From the NCBI GenBank assembly GCA_964057225.1, contig OZ059900.1:25807638-25871637 (forward strand): 64,000 nucleotides of DNA. The letters run 5' to 3'. A program made the translations under genes and the position numbers. Source of the DNA: Auanema rhodensis (Eukaryota; Nematoda; Chromadorea; Rhabditida; Rhabditidae). How positions within the stretch are numbered: position 1 is the stretch's first letter; each line of letters begins with the position of its first letter. The notes beneath the pieces are model-generated. The model made no database searches. It was not told the origin of the DNA and saw only the letters and a list, made by a program, of their open reading frames with translations. This document shows, one piece after another, positions 37,682 to 46,701 of the stretch.

Positions 37682-38569
37682 TCAAAAAATTGCAGCTTGA
37701 AAGGATCTGGTTCTGCAGTAGTGTTTGAAAAATGAAGTGTCGGATTTCCAATTTGCGGCACTCATTATAGTTTTCAATGGAACCCCTTTTTTAAAAGCTG
37801 ACGAAGTAGAAGCGTGACGGGTAGAGTGCGCAGAAAATCTATGCGGTATTTTTGCCAACGATAAAATATCCCTTATCCACCGAGCTACTGTTGTACTTGT
37901 AATACTCGTTCCTTGTGAGATGGATATCAGTAAATTATTTGAGAGCCGTTTAGACTCAGTTTTGTCTAAATATGCTTTAATACATGCTACCGGACAGAGT
38001 AACGGTCTGCCTAAAGAAATCTCATAGGTAGCTTTATGAGGTATGCCCGCTTTTCTATTTTTATTTCTATAATTTATGAAAAACGTAACACCGTTATCAT
38101 TGAATTGAACATGGTCTATAGAGAACTGCGCTATTTCTGACACTCGTTTTGGGGAGCATAAAGCTAATAGCATTGCTAATTTTTTGGTTAGTAATTCCAA
38201 CGATAATTCGTTGTTGGGCCCCAGACTTTCTAAATATGAAAGAACAATGGAAGGTTCCCAAGAATCTATATATTTAGGTTGTGGAGGTTTTAATCTGAAC
38301 GCTCCCCTAGATATTCTACTAAGTAATGGGTTATCCCGAAGAGGGGGACTAACTTTCAGAAAGTCTGTTAATGCACAAAGTGCGGATTTATAGCCCAAAA
38401 CTGTTGAAACGGCTTTGTCGTTAAACATAGATGACAAAAAATTTGCAGCGGTTGAAGGAGAGGGAGTATTAGAAATTTTGTGAGATGCACAATAAATTTC
38501 CCACTTTTTAAGAGCTGTATCATATTGCTTACGAGTTCCTGCAGCCCAGGAGTTTAGGAATAGAGACAT
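37682..38569 (-). CDS. Tyrosine recombinase (integrase) of DIRS element
   Basis: 295 residues from an ATG at 38569. The N-terminal half (about 1-100) is a SAM-like core-binding region that starts with LNSWAAGTRKQYDTALKKW, the usual opening of phage-integrase-type proteins. The catalytic half carries the expected set: Arg142 in SPKRVSEIAQF, a Lys candidate in the basic KNRK stretch (170-173), His248 and Arg251 in HSTRHAS, Trp274 in AANWKSD and the nucleophile Tyr284 in KHYCR. Spacing is normal for the family and no break is seen, so the protein looks active. It would join the circular cDNA to target DNA through a 3'-phosphotyrosine intermediate, consistent with the lack of a target duplication. 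It starts 31 bases after pol and ends 3 bases before the ICR. Confidence 0.95.
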   Translation of the reverse strand: MSLFLNSWAAGTRKQYDTALKKWEIYCASHKISNTPSPSTAANFLSSMFNDKAVSTVLGYKSALCALTDFLKVSPPLRDNPLLSRISRGAFRLKPPQPKYIDSWEPSIVLSYLESLGPNNELSLELLTKKLAMLLALCSPKRVSEIAQFSIDHVQFNDNGVTFFINYRNKNRKAGIPHKATYEISLGRPLLCPVACIKAYLDKTESKRLSNNLLISISQGTSITSTTVARWIRDILSLAKIPHRFSAHSTRHASTSSAFKKGVPLKTIMSAANWKSDTSFFKHYCRTRSFQAAIF

Positions 38570-38600
38570 GGTATCATAGATATATCAGGAATTAGGCCAG

Positions 38601-40274
38601 TCAAATTCTCCATGCTAAGAGCTGGAAGTTGTGGCTCTTCAACAGTGGGTGAACTTCTCCCACTGGGTTCCGTAAAAGGTAAGGGTGTTGTAATACCCGT
38701 ACTTCCTTGTGAATTTTCTTTAATGTAGGGAACCAATATTGACTTGTCCAGTTCGGAGCTATTAAGATTGCTTTGCATCGATCTCGAACAATCTTTGCTA
38801 TTGTTTTCCCCACCATTGTAAATGGAGGGAAAATGTAAGCGTATCCTTGTGATAGCTCTGCCCAATTTACGGCAAAGGAGTTGATAAAGCAAGCTCCCGG
38901 GTCTGGAAGGTATGAAATATATCTATCTAATTTGAAATTATTTGAAGAAGCAAATAGATCAATGTTAGGTGTTCCCCATTCAAGGAATATTTCTTTAATG
39001 ATTTCATCATGTAAGCACCACTCCTCACTATCTAAGAACTGTCCTCTCGATAACTTGTCGGCGGAAATATTTTGTCGTCCCGGAATATGAGAAGCTTTTA
39101 TTCTGATACCGCGGACAGTGCAAAATTCCCATAACTTTAAGGCTATATCAGAGCCTTCGGCCAAACGAGTGCCTCCTCGTTTGTTAATATAAGCAATAGC
39201 CGACATGTTATCAAGAAGTAAGGTCACGTCTACGTAACTTTTAGATTTGAGGAAGAAGGAAACCGCTTTATAAGCAGCGCTCAGTTCTCTCCAGTTAATA
39301 TGAAGTTTCTTTTCTTCAATAGACCAGATTCCGGAAATTTGTTGACCGTCCATACAACCTCCATATCCTCGCAAGGAAGCGTCGGATGTTATAGTTATCG
39401 AAGGTGAAAACGGACAAAACGAAACAGGCAGATGCATTACAGTTTCCAAGATAAATTTAACTTGAGGAAATATTCTGTCCAAATCTCGCGATCTATTTAA
39501 CTTATCGTTAATGTGTAGAGAAGAAGAGAGAGCTCTCAAGGATACCACACCTAGCGCACGTTGGAGAGAGTGAACGAAAAAACTGATTTCGGGATGAACA
39601 ATAGCAATAAAGTTCAATAAGCCCAACAGGGATGCAAAACATCTTAATGTGGCGTCTGGTTTATTTACCCGATCTAATGCATTTTGAATGCGATCTAACT
39701 TTGATACTGGTATTGACCATGTACCTTCCTGGGCATTTAGATTGATTCCCAGAAATTCTACTCTTTGAGTAGGGATTAAAATGGACTTAGTGTGGTTAAC
39801 TGAGAAACCAGATTGCTTGAATAAACACAAGGCTAACTGAATATGCTCTTGTACTTGAGTGACAGATGACCCAATAAACAGCCAATCGTCTAGATAGTTA
39901 ATAATACGAACTCCTTTACTTCGTAGATACGAAGCAAGGACTCTAACGATCTTATGAAAAGTGAATGGAGCTGAACTAAGGCCAAATGGCATGGCTTGAG
40001 AAACATAACCAGAACCTCCAGCTCGAAAAGCTAGGAAAGGTTGATGTTCTGGATCAAAAGGAACAGCATGATATGCAGACGAAAAATCTATTTTAGCTAA
40101 CCAATCCGATGGTTGTATCAATAGTGATACATCTTTAATTGATTCTAGCTTGAAGGGAAGGTCCTGTAGATATGAATTGAGTCGTCTCAGATTCAAAATC
40201 AAGCGAAACTCTCCATCTTTCTTAGGCACACAGAAACCAGGAGATAAGAATACCTTTTCATTTTTTGAATAGGT
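38601..40274 (-). CDS. Pol: reverse transcriptase, RNase H and C-terminal methyltransferase-like region
   Basis: The frame is open from just after a TAG at 40275-40277 and has no usable upstream ATG, so it must be entered from the preceding pol frame. Numbering from a GTG at 40229 gives 542 residues. RT: PKKDGEFRLILNL (2-14), KIDFSSAYH with Asp48, MPFGLSSAPFTF (80-91) and the active-site box YLDDW (112-116); YLDDW is typical of DIRS RTs. RNase H: TSDAS with Asp283, WRELSA with Glu315, LLLDNMSA with Asp340, and ADKLSR with Asp391, so all four acidic residues are present. Residues about 421-542 (IDLFAS, then IFPPF) are the region after RNase H that is often annotated as an N6-adenine methyltransferase-like domain in this group; I cannot confirm a complete active site. 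It makes cDNA from element RNA. The gene ends 31 bases before the recombinase start. Confidence 0.92.
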   Translation of the reverse strand, partial: TYSKNEKVFLSPGFCVPKKDGEFRLILNLRRLNSYLQDLPFKLESIKDVSLLIQPSDWLAKIDFSSAYHAVPFDPEHQPFLAFRAGGSGYVSQAMPFGLSSAPFTFHKIVRVLASYLRSKGVRIINYLDDWLFIGSSVTQVQEHIQLALCLFKQSGFSVNHTKSILIPTQRVEFLGINLNAQEGTWSIPVSKLDRIQNALDRVNKPDATLRCFASLLGLLNFIAIVHPEISFFVHSLQRALGVVSLRALSSSLHINDKLNRSRDLDRIFPQVKFILETVMHLPVSFCPFSPSITITSDASLRGYGGCMDGQQISGIWSIEEKKLHINWRELSAAYKAVSFFLKSKSYVDVTLLLDNMSAIAYINKRGGTRLAEGSDIALKLWEFCTVRGIRIKASHIPGRQNISADKLSRGQFLDSEEWCLHDEIIKEIFLEWGTPNIDLFASSNNFKLDRYISYLPDPGACFINSFAVNWAELSQGYAYIFPPFTMVGKTIAKIVRDRCKAILIAPNWTSQYWFPTLKKIHKEVRVLQHPYLLRNPVGEVHPLLKSHNFQLLAWRI

Positions 40275-40600
40275 CTAATGGTGCCTTCTGACAGCATATC
40301 CACTATCAATAAGTCAAGGTTTCTTGAAGAGACCGAGCTATTAAGTGAGGAATCAAAATTACTCAAAGGAGGTAGAGAACCGTTAAATGGTAAACGATAA
40401 TTAATAACTGATTGCAAAGTGAACAAATCAGACGAAATAGAAAGCCAAAATGAACAATGATTGGCTAATGAACGTGCAGAAAAGGAAGGAACTAACTTCG
40501 TACGTTGAGCAACAGAGCGGGAAGTAGTTTTCCTATTAACAGTGTGTCTACGGTCCGACGGTACCACACGACGTTGAGATTGCTCCGAGCGGAGTTTCAT
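40199..40600 (-). CDS. Pol N-terminal part, upstream frame of the frame break
   Basis: 133-codon frame starting at the first ATG after an in-frame TGA about 20 bases upstream. Residues 1-45 are basic and look like a linker. From about residue 50 it resembles the segment preceding the RT palm in DIRS pol proteins, with an INYRLPF motif, a PPLSNF segment and, near the end, LSEGTIRPIQK, which normally leads directly into the first RT block. After that point the frame drifts into unrelated residues and stops at 40199, while the expected RT block continues in the -1 frame. The break lies at or near a run of six A (40261-40266 on the plus strand, as T). Loss of one A, an assembly homopolymer error, or -1 ribosomal slippage would each explain it. 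No canonical slippery heptamer is in register, which favours a mutation or error. Confidence 0.75.
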   Translation of the reverse strand: MKLRSEQSQRRVVPSDRRHTVNRKTTSRSVAQRTKLVPSFSARSLANHCSFWLSISSDLFTLQSVINYRLPFNGSLPPLSNFDSSLNSSVSSRNLDLLIVDMLSEGTIRPIQKMKRYSYLLVSVCLRKMESFA

Positions 40601-40607
40601 AACCTCG

Positions 40608-40664
40608 TTAGGTTTTTCTCAGTTCGGCTCGCAGTGCTCGCCCAAACAGTTCCACGGCCTGAGC
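40608..40664 (-). CDS. Candidate second exon of gag (18 codons plus stop)
   Basis: Open in the gag frame only if the 43-nt intron is removed. It would add a short, amphipathic, Arg-rich tail (ELFGRALRAELRKT). Its TAA ends seven bases before the ATG of the first pol frame at 40600, in a different frame, a tight spacing that would suit termination and reinitiation. If the intron is not real, this stretch is simply the intergenic leader of pol. Confidence 0.4.
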   Translation of the reverse strand, partial: AQAVELFGRALRAELRKT

Positions 40665-40707
40665 CTGTGAAATAAATAATACAAGGCTAAAAGGCGGAGT
40701 GACTTAC
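40665..40707 (-). other. Candidate 43-nt spliceosomal intron in gag
   Basis: On the minus strand it starts GTAAGT (40707-40702) and ends with a T/A-rich tract and TTTCACAG (to 40665). It falls exactly between codons. Skipping it removes the stop at 40687-40689 and continues the gag frame for 18 more codons (beginning AQAVELFGRAL) to a TAA at 40608-40610. Donor and acceptor both match the consensus well. The length is near the lower limit for animal introns, and no clear branch point can be picked. RNA evidence is absent. Confidence 0.5.
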
Positions 40708-41412
40708 TCCTAATGCCGTATCAAAGGAGGAAGACGAACTAAGGCCAACTTTACGATAGTTTGGCATGCTCTGTGAAAAACGAGAGAATCCCATTCTGAG
40801 AAGGGCAAGCTCTCGAGTTGCTCCTAAGAAAGTGCACAGGTTTGCACTGACAAAGCGTTCCAGAATTGAGAGATAACCAGCAACTTTCGGAGAAAGTGGG
40901 CCACCTTCATCATTGGATCCGAGAAAACGGATAATAGTAACGATATTCAAAACTTGTAACTCGTTTTCGTAAAGTCCTCGTAACTCCTGTTCTGATACTT
41001 TATGAAATGATCTCGTTGAGCCATCCAAAAGATTTTGAAGTTTAGAGTCCAACACCGGGAGATCTGCTAAGATGGATTCCGGGCGAGGGAGTTCTTGAAT
41101 TAGTGATGAGCGGTCCGAAGGAAGGAGAGTAATACCAGCTGCGAGATGTTCAAAGTTAGTAAGAAGATCTTCCGCAAGCGAGATAACCGGTCGTTCCTTG
41201 GAGGCTGGAGTTGAAGGAGGTAGAGGAACAGAGCTAGGTTGAGGACAAGGCCTCTGGCGCTTGAAAGGCCTGAGAGATAGTGAACAGGATCTAGATGACG
41301 AAACGGATCTAGAACGTGAACTTCGAATATCTTGCTCTCGCGAAGGCGAACGCGAATAATGAGACGAAGAATCCAAATCACGGGGAGTTGAAGGTTCCCG
41401 TGAAGACGGCAT
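40687..41412 (-). CDS. Gag-like protein of DIRS element, RS-rich N-terminus
   Basis: Open frame of 241 residues, first in the element. The start is well fixed: it is the first ATG after an in-frame TGA 9 bases upstream (41422-41424) and lies 32 bases inside the 5' inverted repeat. Residues 1 to about 50 are rich in Ser and Arg (SRSPSREQD, SSRSRSVSSSRS), followed by a basic patch RPFKRQRP and a Pro/Ser linker. From about residue 75 on it looks globular and partly helical (SLAEDLLTNFEHL, then an ELQVLNIVTIIRFLG stretch). No CCHC zinc knuckle is visible. Position and composition fit the poorly conserved Gag of DIRS elements, which binds the element RNA; the basic patch may act in nuclear import. 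The last seven codons, including the stop, may belong to an intron, in which case the protein is 253 residues with a different C-terminus. Confidence 0.8.
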   Translation of the reverse strand: MPSSREPSTPRDLDSSSHYSRSPSREQDIRSSRSRSVSSSRSCSLSLRPFKRQRPCPQPSSVPLPPSTPASKERPVISLAEDLLTNFEHLAAGITLLPSDRSSLIQELPRPESILADLPVLDSKLQNLLDGSTRSFHKVSEQELRGLYENELQVLNIVTIIRFLGSNDEGGPLSPKVAGYLSILERFVSANLCTFLGATRELALLRMGFSRFSQSMPNYRKVGLSSSSSFDTALGVSHSAF

Positions 41413-41444
41413 AGCGACCGATCAGCGTATGTCGGAAAATAAAA

Positions 41445-41620
41445 CTGATGTTTATGTGTTAGTTAGGAGGCGTGTCATTACTGGTTAGCACCACGGGTAA
41501 TGATACGCTCATTTTACAATGTGTTACGAAATACTGTTGATTTCTGTTAATTTTTGTTTTATTGATTACCGAGAAGATATGTTATTTGGAAAATAAATAG
41601 CTTAAGACATGGGATATAAT
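41445..41620 (-). repeat. Terminal inverted repeat, element 5' end (176 bp)
   Basis: Reads inward on the minus strand as ATTATATCCCATGTCTTAAG and so on, ending at CATAAACATCAG. By eye it matches the reverse complement of 37210-37385 base for base over 176 bp. The outer edge ends ATAAT against the satellite. The gag start codon follows 32 bases further in. In the DIRS group this repeat is expected to hold the promoter, but I could not identify a core promoter motif with confidence. Confidence 0.95.
41618..41620. other. AAT at the right insertion edge
   Basis: The element ends GATATAAT and the satellite resumes at GCGTC. Removing 37174-41620 restores an intact GTAAAATGCGTC satellite site, so there is no target duplication beyond this possible 3-base core. 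Confidence 0.75.
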
Positions 41621-44600
41621 GCGTCATTTTAGTATGTAAAACGCTGAAATTCGTTGCATTTGACGACTCATATGAACAAAAATCGATTTTATCAATATTA
41701 GCCATAAGGGGCGTGCCCTCAGAATATGCTAATTTCCTTAATTTTCTAACCCCTGTTTTTTTGTCGTGAAAGTGAAACTAGACGTTGTACGAACAGTTTT
41801 GAGCTAGGTTTCATTGACATTGCATGAGTTTGAACACATGAAATCGTAAGTCAAAACCTTGTTTACAGCGAAATTTCCAAAAACTGGTTTTCCAGCATAA
41901 TAAAATATTTCTCAAGGGAAAAACTGTGTTTTTATATTTTTCTAGTGTTCAGCATGTGAAATGCTTAATTTTAGTATGTAAAACGCTGAAATTCGTTGCA
42001 TTTGACGACTCATATGAACAAAAATCGATTTTATCAATATTAGCCATAAGGGGCGTGCCCTTAGAATATGCTAATTTCCTTAATTTTCTAACCCCTGTTT
42101 TTTTGTCGTGAAAGTGAAACTAGACGTTGTACGAACAGTTTTGAGCTAGGTTTCATTGACATTGCATGAGTTTGAACACATGAAATCGTAAGTCAAAACC
42201 TTGTTTACAGCGAAATTTCCAAAAACTGGTTTTCCAGCATAATAAAATATTTCTCATGGGAAATACAGTGTTTTTGTATTTTTTTAGTGTTCAGCATGTA
42301 AAATGCGTCATTTTAGTATGTAAAACGCTGAAATTCGTTGCATTTGACGACTCATATGAACAAAAATCGATTTTATCAATATTAGCCATAAGGGGCGTGC
42401 CCTCAGAATATGCTAATTTCCTTAATTTTCTAACCCCTGTTTTTTTGTCGTGAAAGTGGAACTAGACGTTGTACGAACAATTTTGAGCTAGGTTTCATTG
42501 ACATTGCATGAGTTTGAACACATGAAATCGTAAGTCAAAACCTTGTTTACAGCGAAATTTCCAAAAACTGGTTTTCCAGCATAATACAATATTTCTCATG
42601 GGAAATACTGTGTTTTTGTATTTTTTTAGTGTTCAGCATGTAAAATGCGTCATTTTAGTATGTAAAACGCTGAAATTCGTTGCATTTGACGACTCATATG
42701 AACAAAAATCGATTTTATCAATATTAGCCATAAGGGGCGTGCCCTCAGAATATGCTAATTTCCTTAATTTTCTAACCCCTGTTTTTTTGTCGTGAAAGTG
42801 GAACTAGACGTTGTACGAACAATTTTGAGCTAGGTTTCATTGACATTGCATGAGTTTGAACACATGAAATCGTAAGTCAAAACCTTGTTTACAGCGAAAT
42901 TTCCAAAAACTGGTTTTCCAGCATAATACAATATTTCTCATGGGAAATACTGTGTTTTTGTATTTTTCTAGTGTTCAGAATGTAGAATGCTTCATTTTAG
43001 TACGTAACACGCTGAAATTCGTTGCATTTGACGACTCATATGAACAAAAATCGATTTAATCAATATTAGCCATAAGGGGCGTGCCCTCAGAATATGCTAA
43101 TTTCCTTAATTTTCTAACCCCTGTTTTTTTGTCGTGAAAGTGGAACTAGACGTTGTACGAACAATTTTGAGCTAGGTTTCATTGACATTGCATGAGTTTG
43201 AACACATGAAATCGTAAGTCAAAACCTTGTTTACAGCGAAATTTCCAAAAACTGGTTTTCCAGCATAATAAAATATTTCTCATGGGAAATACAGTGTTTT
43301 TGTATTTTTTTAGTGTTCAGCATGTAAAATGCGTCATTTTAGTATGTAAAACGCTGAAATTCGTTGCATTTGACGACTCATATGAACAAAAATCGATTTT
43401 ATCAATATTAGCCATAAGGGGCGTGCCCTCAGAATATGCTAATTTCCTTAATTTTCTAACCCCTGTTTTTTTGTCGTGAAAGTGGAACTAGACGTTGTAC
43501 AAACAATTTTGAGCTAGGTTTCATTGACATTGCATGAGTTTGAACACATGAAATCGTAAGTCAAAACCTTGTTTACAGCGAAATTTCCAAAAACTGGTTT
43601 TCCAGCATAATACAATATTTCTCATGGGAAATACTGTGTTTTTGTATTTTTCTAGTGTTCAGAATGTAGAATGCTTCATTTTGATATGTAAAACGCTGAA
43701 ATTCGTTGCATTTGACGACTCATATGAACAAAAATCGATTTTATCAATATTAGCCATAAGGGGCGTGCCCTCAGAATATGCTAATTTCCTTAATTTTCTA
43801 ACCCCTGTTTTTTTGTCGTGAAAGTGGAACTAGACGTTGTACGAACAATTTTGAGCTAGGTTTCATTGACATTGCATCAGTTTGAACACATGAAATCGTA
43901 AGTCAAAACCTTGTTTACAGCGAAATTTCCAAAAACTGGTTTTCCAGCATAATAAAATATTTCTCATGGGAAATACTGTGTTTTTGTATTTTTCTAGTGT
44001 TCAACATGTAAAATGCTTCATTTTAGTATGTAACACGCTGAAATTCGTTGCATTTGACGACTCATATGAACAAAAATCGATATAATCAATATTAGCCATA
44101 AGGGGCGTGCCCTCAGAATATGCTAATTTCCTTAATTTTCTAACCCCTGTTTTTTTGTCGTGAAAGTGGAACTAGACGTTGTACGAACAATTTTGAGCTA
44201 GGTTTCATTGACATTGCATGAGTTTGAACACATGAAATCGTAAGTCAAAACCTTGTCTACAGCGAAATTTCCAAAAACTGGTTTTCCAGCATAATAAAAT
44301 ATTTCTCATGGGAAATACAGTGTTTTTGTATTTTTTTAGTGTTCAGCATGTAAAATGCGTCATTTTAGTATGTAAAACGCTGAAATTCGTTGCATTTGAC
44401 GACTCATATGAACAAAAATCGATTTTATCAATATTAGCCATAAGGGGCGTGCCCTCAGAATATGCTAATTTCCTTAATTTTCTAACCCCTGTTTTTTTGT
44501 CGTGAAAGTGGAACTAGACGTTGTACGAACAATTTTGAGCTAGGTTTCATTGACATTGCATGAGTTTGAACACATGAAATCGTAAGTCAAAACCTTGTTT

Positions 44601-46701
44601 ACAGCGAAATTTCCAAAAACTGGTTTTCCAGCATAATACAATATTTCTCATGGGAAATACTGTGTTTTTGTATTTTTCTAGTGTTCAGAATGTAGAATGC
44701 TTCATTTTAGTACGTAACACGCTGAAATTCGTTGCATTTGACGACTCATATGAACAAAAATCGATTTAATCAATATTAGCCATAAGGGGCGTGCCCTCAG
44801 AATATGCTAATTTCCTTAATTTTCTAACCCCTGTTTTTTTGTCGTGAAAGTGGAACTAGACGTTGTACGAACAATTTTGAGCTAGGTTTCATTGACATTG
44901 CATGAGTTTGAACACATGAAATCGTAAGTCAAAACCTTGTTTACAGCGAAATTTCCAAAAACTGGTTTTCCAGCATAATAAAATATTTCTCATGGGAAAT
45001 ACAGTGTTTTTGTATTTTTTTAGTGTTCAGCATGTAAAATGCGTCATTTTAGTATGTAAAACGCTGAAATTCGTTGCATTTGACGACTCATATGAACAAA
45101 AATCGATTTTATCAATATTAGCCATAAGGGGCGTGCCCTCAGAATATGCTAATTTCCTTAATTTTCTAACCCCTGTTTTTTTGTCGTGAAAGTGGAACTA
45201 GACGTTGTACGAACAATTTTGAGCTAGGTTTCATTGACATTGCATGAGTTTGAACACATGAAATCGTAAGTCAAAACCTTGTTTACAGCGAAATTTCCAA
45301 AAACTGGTTTTCCAGCATAATACAATATTTCTCATGGGAAATACTGTGTTTTTGTATTTTTCTAGTGTTCAGAATGTAGAATGCTTCATTTTAGTACGTA
45401 ACACGCTGAAATTCGTTGCATTTGACGACTCATATGAACAAAAATCGATTTAATCAATATTAGCCATAAGGGGCGTGCCCTCAGAATATGCTAATTTCCT
45501 TAATTTTCTAACCCCTGTTTTTTTGTCGTGAAAGTGGAACTAGACGTTGTACGAACAATTTTGAGCTAGGTTTCATTGACATTGCATGAGTTTGAACACA
45601 TGAAATCGTAAGTCAAAACCTTGTTTACAGCGAAATTTCCAAAAACTGGTTTTCCAGCATAATAAAATATTTCTCATGGGAAATACTGTGTTTTTGTATT
45701 TTTCTAGTGTTCAGCATGTAAAATGCTTCATTTTAGTATGTAACACGCTGAAATTCGTTGCATTTGACGACTCATATGAACAAAAATCGATTTAATCAAT
45801 ATTAGCCATAAGGGGCGTGCCCTCAGAATATGCTAATTTCCTTAATTTTCTAACCCCTGTTTTTTTGTCGTGAAAGTGGAACTAGACGTTGTACGAACAA
45901 TTTTGAGCTAGGTTTCATTGACATTGCATGAGTTTGAACACATGAAATCGTAAGTCAAAACCTTGTTTACAGCGAAATTTCCAAAAACTGGTTTTCCAGC
46001 ATAATAAAATATTTCTCATGGGAAATACAGTGTTTTTGTATTTTTTTAGTGTTCAGCATGTAAAATGCGTCATTTTAGTATGTAAAACGCTGAAATTCGT
46101 TGCATTTGACGACTCATATGAACAAAAATCGATTTTATCAATATTAGCCATAAGGGGCGTGCCCTCAGAATATGCTAATTTCCTTAATTTTCTAACCCCT
46201 GTTTTTTTGTCGTGAAAGTGGAACTAGACGTTGTACGAACAATTTTGAGCTAGGTTTCAATGACATTGCATGAGTTTGAACACATGAAATCGTAAGTCAA
46301 AACCTTGTTTACAGCGAAATTTCCAAAAACTGGTTTTCCAGCATAATACAATATTTCTCATGGGAAATACTGTGTTTTTGTATTTTTCTAGTGTTCAGAA
46401 TGTAGAATGCTTCATTTTAGTACGTAACACGCTGAAATTCGTTGCATTTGACGACTCATATGAACAAAAATCGATTTAATCAATATTAGCCATAAGGGGC
46501 GTGCCCTCAGAATATGCTAATTTCCTTAATTTGCTAACCCCTGTTTTTTTGTCGTGAAAGTGGAACTAGACGTTGTACGAACAATTTTGAGCTAGGTTTC
46601 ATTGACATTGCATGAGTTTGAACACATGAAATCGTAAGTCAAAACCTTGTTTACAGCGAAATTTCCAAAAACTGGTTTTCCAGCATAATACAATATTTCT
46701 C

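Larger units (their letters stand above)
37174..41620 (-). mobile_element. DIRS1-like tyrosine-recombinase retrotransposon, 4447 bp
   Basis: The element reads on the minus strand and sits between GTAAAAT (ending 37173) and GCGTCATT (starting 41621), which join to restore an ordinary type A satellite monomer. In element order: 5' inverted repeat, gag-like gene, pol with RT, RNase H and a C-terminal methyltransferase-like region, tyrosine recombinase, internal complementary region, 3' inverted repeat. Inverted repeats together with an internal complementary region and a recombinase instead of a DDE integrase are the hallmarks of the DIRS1 group, as opposed to Ngaro or PAT-type elements with direct split repeats. 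A length near 4.4 kb is at the compact end for the group. The element is structurally complete, but pol has a one-base frame break. Name and host are unknown. Confidence 0.95.

Noticed and set aside
38554-38892. 112-codon minus-strand frame overlapping the pol C-terminus
   Set aside because: It is an out-of-frame shadow of pol, low in complexity and ending just inside the recombinase start. The pol frame shows all RT and RNase H motifs; this one shows none.
38184-39090. Plus-strand frames at 38184-38393 and 38881-39090
   Set aside because: Antisense shadows of the recombinase and pol genes with no recognisable content.
40199-40277. Canonical -1 ribosomal frameshift signal between the two pol frames
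   Set aside because: No X XXY YYZ heptamer is in register with the upstream frame in the overlap. The A6 run allows at best a poor slip, so a mutation or sequence error is preferred, though not proven.
41100-41381. 93-codon minus-strand frame inside gag
   Set aside because: Overlaps gag in another frame. Its composition follows from the RS-rich codons of gag.
37174-41620. Classification as LTR retrotransposon, endogenous retrovirus or LINE
   Set aside because: There are no direct LTRs, no protease or DDE integrase, no envelope gene, no poly-A tail and no target duplication. Inverted repeats, an ICR and a tyrosine recombinase point to DIRS.
37174-41620. Classification as a Crypton (recombinase-only DNA transposon)
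   Set aside because: The element has RT and RNase H with all active-site residues, which Cryptons lack.
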